This document shows, one piece after another, positions 30,201 to 41,126 of a stretch of 64,000 bases of DNA. Under the pieces are notes generated by a model. The model saw only the letters and a program-made list of their open reading frames with translations, had not been told where the DNA came from and made no database searches. The stretch is taken from the NCBI RefSeq assembly GCF_028453695.1, contig NC_135780.1:8680001-8744000 (forward strand), written 5' to 3'. The position numbers were made by a program, and so were the translations under genes. The DNA comes from Augochlora pura. Taxonomy: Eukaryota; Arthropoda; Insecta; Hymenoptera; Halictidae. Position 1 is the first letter of the stretch. Each line of letters opens with the position of its first letter.

Positions 30201-33200
30201 GAGTAATACCTGTTGGCAGCAGACGCATACACTGTGAACCACCGATTGACTGTGAACCGATCCAAGGTAGAAATTGCTTGAATCCAAAATTGAGTTGATT
30301 GAATGTTTCGTTGGCCGTTATTACGTTATATGTATGTGAAACCGATAACATTTGTCGTAAGCTTCAAATTTAAGCGATAACTTTACTCCGACGGAGCACA
30401 TTAGTCGCGTTCAACGTTACAAAATACATAAGCAAGAATCAAACATTTACTAATATGTGGAAGTGTTGTTCGTTTCAATGTTAAAATGATTAAGTTTTAT
30501 ATTCTACTCGTGCGCATAGAAAGGAGTATCAACTGCATTCGTTGGCAATCATCTCATAATCCTTCTGCAGATACGTCGAGTCCGATATCGAGGTATGCGG
30601 ATAGCGGAACCCCCTGTGCAAGAGTTCGATGCAACAGCGAGGAATCTTGGGAATCGACGATGGATCGTATACAAACGACTAGGCACCGATGGCCGCAACA
30701 TCAGGAAGACTCTCTAGGGCGAAGACAACACAGTCGTGACAAAGAAAACGACAGCACAGGCACGAACGAAAAAGATCAAGTTCAGGATAAAGTTAAAGAT
30801 AAGGAGAACACGGCAGATTCGAAATTCACGGAACACGGTTGGTATACTCTTTATCTATCTTATTTGTGTTATTGATCGGTAATTTCAATTCGCTATTTTG
30901 TAGGTGCGGCAGTGGGAATGGATGACAGCGTACACGGCAACGAAGTTGTATTTAGACGACAGAAGAATGTGCAGACTGGTTAGGGAGTTATACATGTATA
31001 TTCGTGAAACGTAATAATTCAATGTTCATCTGCAACGTTGTTTTTAGCCGACGAGGATCGTGCCACCAGGAGGGTTTCCTATTTGAAAGCAACTTGGGGC
31101 GAACGAATGCACGTCGACAGTGATTTGGATTTGAGCGATTCCGAACCTATTCACACGTCGAGAATGTAAGTTATACTCTCAATAAGAGAGACAACGAAGT
31201 TTGGTTCAGGTTTTATGCGTAGCCCGTGTGCTCCCCCTTCCGTATTTCGTTTCTCGTGCGGTACCTTGCAGCAGCGTCTCTTAAGTACTGCCTCCGTCCG
31301 TATTTTCAGCGGTCATAAGAGATGGCGGCTATCGCTGATTCCAAACGATATAGCATCTCTGCGGCGCATCTTCGAGGACATGACACAGTCGGTGTCTTTA
31401 AACAGAAATAGTTATCGGTGAGGATAGTACATGTTGAGCTAAGCACGAAAACATTTAACAATTCGTTTTCCCATTGCCTGTTGCTCTTGTAGTTCATTGG
31501 TTTCATTACATCCTCTCGTATTTGTTATTGTCGTCCTTGTCGTCATTGTCTTCGTAACGTTGTTCAAACGATATTCCTTGCGTCTTTGTACTTCACTTGA
31601 TTTGAAATAATATAACAGTTTCAAATATCTTCGTTAACAAACGTCTAGCGATTCAATATATTCCTCCCTACTGACTGTTTACGAATTGCCAACTTGGTCC
31701 TTTACTCGATAGTATGTTCTGTTAAATAATAATCTAACGATCAGTAACCTCGATTGGATCGAATCACGCGAGCAGGATCGATAATAATGTGGAAAACTAC
31801 AATGTATAAAATTTGTTTTGTAGGAGCACGAGCACTGATCAGGAGACGACCGACATTGTCAAAGACATCATTGAACAAGTCGAGCGGGAGGGTCCGTTGC
31901 ATGTAAAATTCACGATGCTCGATGGCAAGGTAAGTGAACGCCATTAGACACGTGCAGAGTGCATTTTTTTATTATATGTCTATACATCTGAATATACATT
32001 TCATTGATGTTTCAGCGATCTTCCGATCGTTCGTGGAAACAAGTCTGGGGTGTTCTTCGCGGACCGATCCTCTGCTTTTACAAGGATCGTCAAAATCAGG
32101 TAAGTTGCTTCAGTACTAATCGTGAACAGGTTTTGACAAGTTCACAAGAACGGATAATTATGCATTATGTGATTTCAATGTTTAGAGTCCTTCATTAGCT
32201 AGTGATGGTGAAGGCGTAGCGCAGAGCGTGGACGTCAGATGTTCCTTGGTAGATATCGCGGAGGATTATACAAAGCGTAAACATGTGCTGCGTTTGGCGA
32301 ATCCGAGTGCAGAAGTTTTATTGCAAACTGAAGATGCCGCATCTATGGCGCTCTGGCTACGGTCGCTACACGAGAACGCCGCCGCTGAAAAGCCATGCGT
32401 AAGTCTACTACTTTGTTAACCGTTGCAAAGTTCGCGTGTTTCAGTAACTTTGACTAATTATGATCAACTATTGTAGGAGATGTACAATAGTAGCTTGAAA
32501 CAGCAAGCTGTACCGCAAACGCCAGGTCCTACCAGCAGCAGCAGCGGTAGCGCGACATATCAAACGACTAGCGGTAGCGCCAGTGGTGCGATCGTGCTAT
32601 CTAATAGTGGTGGCAATGGTAGTGGCAACGGGCAAAGATTAAGTCCCCTTCCTGGACACAAAGGCATCAAAAAGCTGACCTCGTTTAGGAATAGATCTCC
32701 TACCGGTCAGTTGCCCGTCAACAAGTCGCGAAAATCTAGCCAAACTATTGAAAGTTTAGTTTCTCCGAAAACGAAGACGTGGAAAGGCAGAGTTGCAAAA
32801 CAACTGCGAAGAATGCACGGGCAAACTGGACCGCCTTCTTCGCCCACTACTCAGCTTCCACCTGAGGGTGCTACCTTTAAAGTACCACTCGAATTGTGTC
32901 CACCGGTAAGTAATTATTCCAATTTATTTACTTACTTATCTACTTATCTGTTCACTTATCTTTTCCCTTTCTGTATAGTCATCGTTCTCGGAATACGTTC
33001 CCTTGATCGTTGAAATGTGTACGAGTATCGTCGAGGCGAGAGGCCTGGAAGTTGTCGGTATTTATAGAGTACCTGGTAATACAGCCGCTATTTCGCATTT
33101 GACCGACAGTGTGAACAAAGGATTCGAGAATATTAATCTGCAGGTATGCAATACCGGTGGTTGACTTGATCGGATCCGATCCGATTGGATGCCTTCGGAT

Positions 33201-36200
33201 GATCCGATGCGTTTCGTTGGCATTGATTCGTTTTCTTTTATTTCTTCTAGGATCCCAGATGGAGCGACGTGAATGTGATATCTTCCCTTCTGAAATCTTT
33301 CTTTCGACAATTGCCCGATTCGTTGCTTACGGCAGAATTATATCCCATGTTCATCGATGCCGACAAAGTTGAAGATCCGCAGAGAAGAATGACAACGATA
33401 CGAAAATTGCTTAGAGATCTTCCGGAACACCATTTTGAAACATTAAAGTACTTGATGTTCCACTTGAAGAGGATAGTTGAGCACAGTGAAATCAACAAAA
33501 TGGAAGCGAAAAATTTAGCTATCGTTTTCGGCCCCACTTTGGTTCGTGCGAGTGGTTCCAGGGACAACATGGTCACCATGGTCACAGATATGTCGCATCA
33601 GTGTCGAATCGTTGAAAGCTTGCTGAACAACGTAAGCACTTTATAGTTTATATTCTCGCTAGATAATTACCTATTCATGTTGTAATCATTATTTCTACAA
33701 TTCATATTAATATCCAATAGGTGGAGTGGTTCTTCTCGGACGACGATCTGGACGATCTGAGTAGGCTGAGCGTTAATCTTAGTCTTCCGGCTGATACGAA
33801 TGAGATAGACACAACATCAAGCAATAATCACAGCCTTCTATTGAACAATATACAAAAAGTTGAAGGTATGTATTGGGTAGTAGAATTTTCGCAATTTCTA
33901 ACATATCATCGTGCTTATATCGGTTGACTTTAATCGTACGTTTTATTGGCTGTTACGGCAACAGGTGTTCGAGAAATGGCATCTGCAAAAGATATTGTTT
34001 CGTCGATCATATCCGCTGCCAACCGTAAAATACAAAGACGAAGGAAAGGGCAGGATGAAACGGACAACGATAACCACGAATTGGACAAAGTTCGTGGAAT
34101 CACGGTGGGTTGGTTTCTCAATAGATCTTCGTCCGATTTCAGTTGAATTAATACTGATGTCGGGAAATGATTCTTTCACAGTCGAAATCTAAGCAGGAAA
34201 CTGAAAATTTGGCCAATCGACGAAGTATGGCCTTGAATGAACGACAGTGTTCGGTGAGCGAGATCGTTCTGATGCACGAGAATAAAAGTCAACCGAGTCG
34301 TTGCACGGATCGATCGGCGACAGTCGACGTGGCTGCGATGAATATGGTTGTAGGAGGTGCGAGCGTTGAAAGCGTCGGAGACGTCGGAGGTAGTGACGGC
34401 GGTGACGGTGCAGGGGCCAGTGTCGTGGCAATGTCGGATTGCGATCGTGTTGCAACAACCGATACTGTGGGCAGCAACGATGATAGCATTTCATTCGAGA
34501 GATCGAGGAAATACTCGTTGCTGAATCCTACGATGACTACGATAGAATCGCTTGAACCGACTCGTCGCTCGGCCGTCTCGTCGGCATCTGAGTCCTCGCG
34601 ACTCTCTAGCGAGACTGGCTTGAGCTGCTTCGACGCAAGCTCTGTGATCTCGAGCGTCTCAAACGAGACGAAACAAAGCAACGACGAGATCACGATAAGG
34701 ACGTATGCTGGATTGAGCGCAACTACCCAAGAACGAATACGGAGGTTCGAGCAGGAGACCAAAGCGATGCTGCAAAGGGATCAAAATCGGCAGAGACGCG
34801 AAGCCGAAAAAAGAGAAGAGGAACGACGAAGAATTGAGATGGAATGGCAGTTAGCGAAACGTGAAATGGAGAACGACGACCTACTCGATAGCATAGTCGA
34901 CACTACCATGGCACCCAACTACTTCGCCGCGAACACTCGACTTTCCGCTTTCAACGACAGACTTGCCGACAAGTCTTACCTTGATATTGGATCGCTTCTC
35001 TCGACAGGTCAAATCCCTTCTCTCTCAATAGCCGTACAACAACAACCTACCAACGGAGCGAGACGTTTTGCGCAACAACACGTCAATTCGATGCCAGCAA
35101 TTCTACAATCTACGACGCAACCGACGCCGCCGTCACCACCGCCACCAACACCGACTCCGACTCCAACCCCACCACCGCCACCGCCATCATCTGACAGCCT
35201 TACCGATTCCATCATCAAAAAGTTGAAAACGGACAAAGAAGAGGTAAGATCGCAACGATCGTTGATCGTTCGAACCTTATTCGCATGGTTTTCTACGATT
35301 TCACAGTCGGCGTTGGAGGGATCACCGGTCTCACCGGTTCGATACGGAAGCTTGGATTCACTACACGAAACCAACGACCTTTCTCGCTCGTCGTTCTCAT
35401 CCTCGATACACCAGCAACGAAAACAACCACTTTCGAGCGACGTTTCGGATGATGGTTAGTATATTATTCTACGAATCAATTAATCAGCAACGATTCTATC
35501 AATGTTTATGCGTCGACATCGTCGATTTTCATTCGACACCGAAATCCAATCTATTCCACCTTCAAATCCTCCGTACTTTCTGTCTAAAAATTTAATTATC
35601 GGGTCCGTCGCTATTTCCTTCGCAAAATAGTCCTTGTTGTCATTCATACCGCGTCTAGTACTCACAAAGTTTCGATATTACTCGATTTATGTAGATATTG
35701 TGATAGAAATCTATACTCTATCTAATATATCTATGTATACATGCATAGTATCGTTTCGCTTAAGCACATCTATTTACGAGTATTCTCTTTATATTTTTCT
35801 CCTATGTAATGTTGCTTCCGACGATCGGTGAGTGTAGGCGGATCTTGTTTTCTACAATGGACTCAGAAGATTCTAACTATTAACAAAAAGCTTTCTAGGT
35901 ACTTGAACGTAATTTCTTCTTTTTTACTTTTTAAATGACTCTTACGAGCTCAGTTGCCCGTTGTACGGTAGATGCATATTATTCTTACCACGTTTGGTTC
36001 GCCATCTTTCACACAGAAATTTCGTCTTCCGTTTTCTATCTTCTTTCTATTTTCATTTCCTATTTATTCTTTTCTCTGTCCTCTGTTCTCTGTTAGCGTC
36101 CTTGTTTCTTCAGCTGTGCAAAAATTTGATAATGGAGCGTTCCGGCGATGAAGCATCGAGCACCGCACCGCATTCGATATACTCGTATTGTAGTTTAAGC

Positions 36201-39200
36201 ACGCTGCCGCAAATTTATTTGTTCAAAGTGTTTCCTTCAGCTTGCACTGTCGCGAATTCACGTGAACGAACAATGTTGGCCACATCGTTCGGATAATATT
36301 CACGATTTGAGATAGAAGATGAGTAAAATCTCCTTTGAGACTGAACGATGGTGGTGTGCATGCGATGTTTCGATAAATGTCACTCTTCTCTGACCGAGCT
36401 TGATCGTTGCACTCGCGAGTGCATTTTAAACAACCAACCGACGGGCTAGCAACTTTTGGTAGGTCTTCTTCTTTTTACGACCCAGGCTCGGTCTTGCCCA
36501 AGCCTTACATTCGCAGCAAATTGTTCACTATAGCGATTTAATATTTTCACCTGTTCAAAATCCACGAAAAAAATAGTTGACCGCATGCGTGCTTGATTGC
36601 TCGATCTTGACGTTGTTTCCGAGCTTACCTCCTGCTCGTTCTTCATACAAATCTCGTCTAAAATTTCATATTTCTATCGTGTACGAAAGAATATAGTCCA
36701 CGGATTCTTCAACGATATTTCTCCGTTGACCCGTTCGTACCCTTTTTCTTTCCCTCCAACGTCTCTGTTTCTTCGAATACGGAGAGGAAGGAAGATAATA
36801 TGTGAACAATCGATCGGATCGCGAGATGTCAAAGGAGGGCAGGAGAGGAGACTCGAGATGCTAAAATTTCAGTTCAGTGTTTATTTGCTCGCTCGTTTAT
36901 TCGTTTGATCGTTCGTTGATTCGTTCGTTGGTTTGTTGATTGGTTGAGTCGCTCGTTCGCCACTGACAACAACCGTTAGCTCGTGTTTTCCGGACGTCGA
37001 TTATGACGATGCAAATACGTTGAACACTTAGGCAAACGGCAAGCCCTGGCTTTTGGTGGTACATATCGTCCCACTTTCACGGTACTACCACCGCAGCCAC
37101 CAGTGGTTCCACCTCGAAGACACAGGATCCACCGTCCATACAGATGCCAATACCAATACCGATGTCGATGCCAATGCCAATACCAATACCAATGCCACTG
37201 TCAATGTCAATGTCAAGGGCAATGCCCGTGCCCGTGCCAATGCCAATGCCAATGTCGATGTCGATGTCAAGGCGAATGCAAATGTCGACGGGGTCAGTGT
37301 CAGACGAGGTCGGCGTCGACGTCGTGCAACGATCGTCGATGTCCGTCGCATCCTTGCCAAGAGTACCACCGGCCTCGGAGCCCTCTAAACTCGCGGAATC
37401 TAACGAGATCGTCGAACAATCACGCCGAAGGGTCTCGGGCTCAGGGGCCGGATTGTCTTCCAAGACTTTAAACAGATTTCTTCGAGGTAAATTGCTTGAC
37501 TCGCAGCCTGGAATACCAAGTCGCAAGCAACTCGAACGCTAATAAACCATTCGAATGAACCTGGCTCACCCGAATGGCTTTTCACACCGTTTTCGTTACC
37601 GTTATGGTGTTTCTTTTTCTTTCATTTTTCTCTCGTTCCTTTTTAATTTTACTTCCCTTTATTCTCCCCTTCTCTTCCATTATCTCTCCCTTCCTATTTT
37701 TGTTTTGTTTACGTTTTTACTCCGAGTGCACGCTAGCTACTATTGCTGCCCCTTCGTTCCGTTTTCAAAATCTTTTTGCTATTCTCTTTTTCCGTCTCAA
37801 TCGCTTTCTCATCTTTGTCGATGCGTTTCTTTGATCGTAAGATATACTCTTCTGTCATAAAAATTAGTTCTGTCATAGATTTCCTACCTACAACCCTACC
37901 TAGTCCATAGACCTCGTACCGAAAAGGGAACTATCATCACTTATCTCGTAGAAATATCAATTCTGTTCTATTTCGTTTCGATCGACGGTTTTATTAAATA
38001 GACAACCCTTCTCCGGCTTGGATGCTTTCCTTTTGAGTTTTTCCATCCTTTCCATTTGTCTTTGTTCCTAATTTGTTTGACGAGAAGTTTAGTCATTGTT
38101 GAATCGCGATTTGTTTTCAGTGTATAACGTCTAGAAAGGAAACCTCGCAGCGTCGTTTATAGAACGCTCTTACTACTATTACTGGAACGCGTTTATACCA
38201 ATATCATGGTACGGTCTCTGCAGCTATTTTACCTTGCTCGCTCAAGCCTCTCTAAAAAATGTTTCTGCTCATTTATTGAAGAAACAGTTTGCGTTTGCTA
38301 TTGCGCTCTGAATCGAAATGTTAATGTTTGTTCGGTAATGTTTTATAACAGCCAGAACTACCAGCGACAGCACCATCATTTCCACCATTACCACTACCAC
38401 AAACATTATCATTATCATTACCACCACAACTATCATTATCATTACATTATTTTGATCATGAGATAATGCTTTGCGCGCCTTTTGTTGGATCATTTGCTTC
38501 CAACATATACAAAATAATTGACGCGATGTTTCGGCTTAATCAGAGTGCTATTTTAATTAAAATGACGATGCGTTTACAGGTAGCGATCTATTAACTAGCT
38601 TGACGACAACGTTTGATCGGAAATGGAAATCGTTGGTAAATTCATCGAATCATAGCGTTCGTGGATCTGGCACGGAAAACGCATCCATTAGTGACGAAGA
38701 CATTGTGGGAATGAGAGATTCACTCGTCACTGCGAGGCACCTGCAAGACGTACGGGAGAAGAGGAATGAACGAAAACTTGCGAATCCTGTTCAACCAGTG
38801 GATCCCAGTTTAGTAGAGACTTATCGAGATCCGAGTTTGCACAAGTCAGGCTTTCAGAAACACCTACATATTCGCCAAAAAAATGTAAGTTCTCTGCTTC
38901 TGGTTTGTATCGATACACTATGGTAATAGGTAATAGATGAGTGATATTGTCTTGTTTGCAGGATATTCCAGAAAAGGATACAGATTGTTCGGTAACGGCA
39001 ACCTGCAGCATCAAAAAACTCGGGACTGATCAAGACAAGGACCAAGATAAGGAACACGACAGCGACAACATACCGGATAACGATCGAAGCGCGATTGCCC
39101 GGCGAAAGATTGACTCGAAACAAGACGAACCGCGATCGTGTAAGGAGGCGGACGAATCGAGCGACATACAGGAATGCTGCAGACTTGCTGCTGCATCACA

Positions 39201-39990
39201 AAAAGACGGTAATGCGATGATAACGCGAGAAATGCGAGACGGCAGGTCCGTTCCCGACGATGAAAAGTATTTTCATTACGACCTCGTCGACTCCTCTGAT
39301 CCAAGTTACACGAACAAGCTAGAAAAATTTGAAAGTATGACGACCAATTTGGAGGTTCGATCGCGGCTAAAGAGGTCAGAATCGTTGAACAAAAGATCGG
39401 AGAATACTTGCTCGAAATTAAAGAGATCTGAAAGCTTGAACAAGCATTCGGCCGAGCGACTGCAAATGTCATCTCCAACAAGTTGTAAATTAAAAAGATC
39501 CGAGAGTTTGAACAAGCACTCGGAGAGGTCCGATTCGCCGAATAGCAAGTTGAAACGGTCCGAATCATTGACAAAAACTGAAAAGACGGAATGTAACATT
39601 AGCAAGAAACGACAATCAGTTCGTAAAGACAGCGCAACCAAGTTGAAACGAAAAAACGGCATACCAGAACGATCGATTAAGCGAAGACACACGGTCGGTG
39701 GCACGAAAGATTTTGACAAAATGCACTGGCTGGACAAGCTGCAAACGGAAACCGAGAGAGTCGCCAGAAACGAGTACAGACCGAAGAAGAGTCAGTTGAG
39801 AACGAGCTCGCCCGATCTGAGCACCGGTCGCATCGGTGCTCTCGCGGACGCGAGTTTTCTGATCGAGGTCAGTTTTCGTGGGCCAAGCAACGTTGTTTTC
39901 AATGTCGCGACCAACACTCGGCCACAGTCTTTGCCGGATACAAGTTTAGCCTCCAAAGTCTTTAAAGTTCCCCTCGAAAGTCACGTTTAA
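27237..39990 (+). CDS. RhoGAP19D: Rho GTPase-activating protein with PDZ, PH and RhoGAP domains (ARHGAP21/23 type)
   Basis: Expected to stimulate GTP hydrolysis by Rho-family GTPases, probably Cdc42/RhoA at junctions or Golgi, as for ARHGAP21. Exons: 27237-27287, 27526-27780, 27903-30027, 30571-30837, 30904-30978, 31048-31165, 31310-31417, 31824-31929, 32016-32099, 32186-32398, 32477-32905, 32979-33143, 33251-33631, 33721-33865, 33965-34104, 34191-35243, 35307-35454, 37097-37486 (cassette candidate), 38580-38884, 38962-39990. Phases agree; about 2398 residues without the cassette and 2528 with it. PDZ about 70-175 ([23 protein letters not shown]); PH about 1024-1134 ([19 protein letters not shown]); RhoGAP about 1264-1460 with arginine finger GIYRVPG (Arg1307) and [11 protein letters not shown]. 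Long disordered linkers include a proline-rich run (35120-35195) and four LKRSES repeats near the C terminus. The domain identity is secure. Confidence 0.93.
35120..35195 (+). repeat. Proline/threonine-coding CCN repeat in RhoGAP19D
   Basis: A run of CCG, CCA and ACN codons gives a Pro/Thr tract ([20 protein letters not shown] and onward). Such tracts commonly bind SH3, EVH1 or profilin, which would suit an actin regulator. It lies C-terminal to the RhoGAP domain in the large exon 34191-35243. Confidence 0.8.
36885..36965. repeat. GTTC/GTTTG-type short tandem repeat in a RhoGAP19D intron
   Basis: Units such as TCGTTCGT, GATTCGTTCG and GGTTTGTTGATTG recur over about 80 bp. The repeat is intronic, about 130 bp before the cassette-exon acceptor. 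Confidence 0.55.
37097..37486 (+). CDS. Candidate in-frame cassette exon of RhoGAP19D built on a hexanucleotide minisatellite
   Basis: This 390-nt segment is bounded by a pyrimidine-rich acceptor (ACCACCGCAG) and a donor (CGAG|GTAAAT). It is open in one frame, phase 1 at both ends, and so fits between exon 35307-35454 and exon 38580-38884 without changing frame. It encodes a Met-Pro-Ile/Met-Ser repeat ([16 protein letters not shown] type) followed by non-repetitive sequence such as [18 protein letters not shown] and [12 protein letters not shown]. The non-repetitive half looks like normal coding sequence. Inclusion in the mRNA is inferred, not shown. Confidence 0.55.
37143..37280. repeat. CCAATR / CAATGY hexanucleotide minisatellite
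   Basis: About 23 six-base units (for example CCAATA, CCAATG, TCAATG, TCGATG) run without interruption. All three forward frames stay open through the array, so it can expand or contract without frameshift. It forms the first part of the candidate cassette exon. Confidence 0.85.
38372..38450. repeat. CAT/CAC/CAA trinucleotide-like tract in a RhoGAP19D intron
   Basis: Repeated CATTAC, CACCAT and TATCAT units lie in the intron before the exon at 38580. The overlapping ORF reads as His/Tyr repeats and is not credible as protein. Confidence 0.65.
39367..39570 (+). repeat. Four-copy LKRSES(L) coding repeat in the RhoGAP19D tail
   Basis: Within the last exon the peptide (R/K)LKRSESL(N/T)K occurs four times with different spacers, at about residues 2190-2260 of the short isoform. 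Each copy contains R-S-x-S, a context typical of basophilic kinases and sometimes 14-3-3 proteins. The codons differ between copies (for example AGGTCAGAATCG versus CGGTCCGAATCA), which suggests selection on the peptide and not recent duplication. Confidence 0.75.
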
Positions 39991-41126
39991 TTGAATCATT
40001 CAATTATTGCACGTGCTACGATACCTCTAGCCGCCCGAACAACCCAATCTACGAAGCTATGAAAGTAGCGAACTTGGAGACTTCAATCGTCCGCCCATCC
40101 GCATTTTTCCTTTTTATATTTTATCTTATCTGTCTCTACTTCTGGCCAAGCATTTACATCTCAGCGCGTCAATTATAATATATATATATTATATATTATA
40201 TATACGAGTACAATTATAGAAATGTACGCATCGTACTTGCGAAATGTGATCGTGTGCAATCTTTTCTGTATATAACGTTCATTCGCGTGAAGCGATGTGA
40301 CCGTGCAACGACGCCGTCTTTGTATTTTTTACTAATCGATCGAGAATGACTCGAGGAATCGTTACTATATTATTCGAAAGCAGACTCTTTTCTTGTTAGA
40401 AATACTCGATGACGTTACCGCGATTCACAATGCACCAATTCTTTCGGAAGCGATCCCGGTTGGTTCCTTTCTTCGATAACAAGTATTACCGATTAGCAAT
40501 TGCTTTCTTCTCATTTGAACAATCTACGGTGGTTCGGATCCAACGTACACTACGACCAATAGAATTTCGGTCGATCAATTTTTTCGAACGTGGTGTAAAT
40601 GAAAATGAAAATGCGAATGAAATTGTGAATGAAAATGTGAATGAAAATGCGAGTGCGAATGCTAGTGCATGCTTAACTACCGCTAGTTTGTTGCTTGCGC
40701 GAGCGTATCACTTCTGTAGCATCTTTACTTGTACAAAAGAGTGCGAGAAGTAACAGCCAACGATTTAAGTGGTATTTATTTCCGGTTCGTAACACCCATG
40801 ATAATGTTATTTATTAAATGTATCGCGAGTCGACTAATTGAAAAATTCAACATTACTTGCATTACGAGGACATACTCGCATGCTACGTATTTGTAAATAA
40901 AACTTACGTATTAACAATTGAAATAAAACACTGTGCCCAAGAAACCCGAATACCTAAGTTCCCGCCGTTCGTTTGAATTTAACCGACAAACGGACAGGTG
41001 GCGTTACTTGCAAAGATTACAACGAACAGTTCGATCCAGACGTCAATATTCAATTTTAGATATTGATCTTTGAACAAATCGCTGTGAGATTTATCGCATC
41101 TTAATATTACTCTAGATCGTAGAAGT
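39991..41126. other. RhoGAP19D 3' UTR and MSH4 promoter region
   Basis: AATAAA occurs at 40896 and 40922, plausible poly(A) signals for RhoGAP19D. An AT-repeat lies at about 40175-40205 and a degenerate GAAAATGCGAAT-type repeat at about 40600-40665. A perfect TTCCCGCC E2F-like motif is at 40959-40966 and a CTCF-like AGGTGGCG at 40996-41003, both close to the MSH4 start. No coding region was recognised. Confidence 0.55.
40959..40966. promoter_or_regulatory. E2F-like site upstream of MSH4
   Basis: TTCCCGCC matches the E2F/DP core and lies about 160 bp upstream of the MSH4 start codon. Eight bases only, so chance occurrence is possible. Confidence 0.3.

Noticed and set aside
34289..34762. 157-residue minus-strand ORF opposite RhoGAP19D
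   Set aside because: Same reason: it mirrors a Ser/Thr-rich coding exon.
37032..37471. Alternative frame over the hexanucleotide repeat giving a Cys-Gln/Cys-Arg repeat protein
   Set aside because: It ends in a stop before the donor at 37486 and gives an implausible dipeptide repeat; the frame entered from 37097 is open across the donor and fits the next exon.
37077..37526. Minus-strand ORF with Asp-Ile/Gly-Ile repeats
   Set aside because: It is the antisense shadow of the hexanucleotide array, which leaves all frames open.
38206..38466. ORF encoding a His/Tyr-rich peptide
   Set aside because: It reads through a CAT/CAC simple repeat inside an intron and has no homology or splice support.
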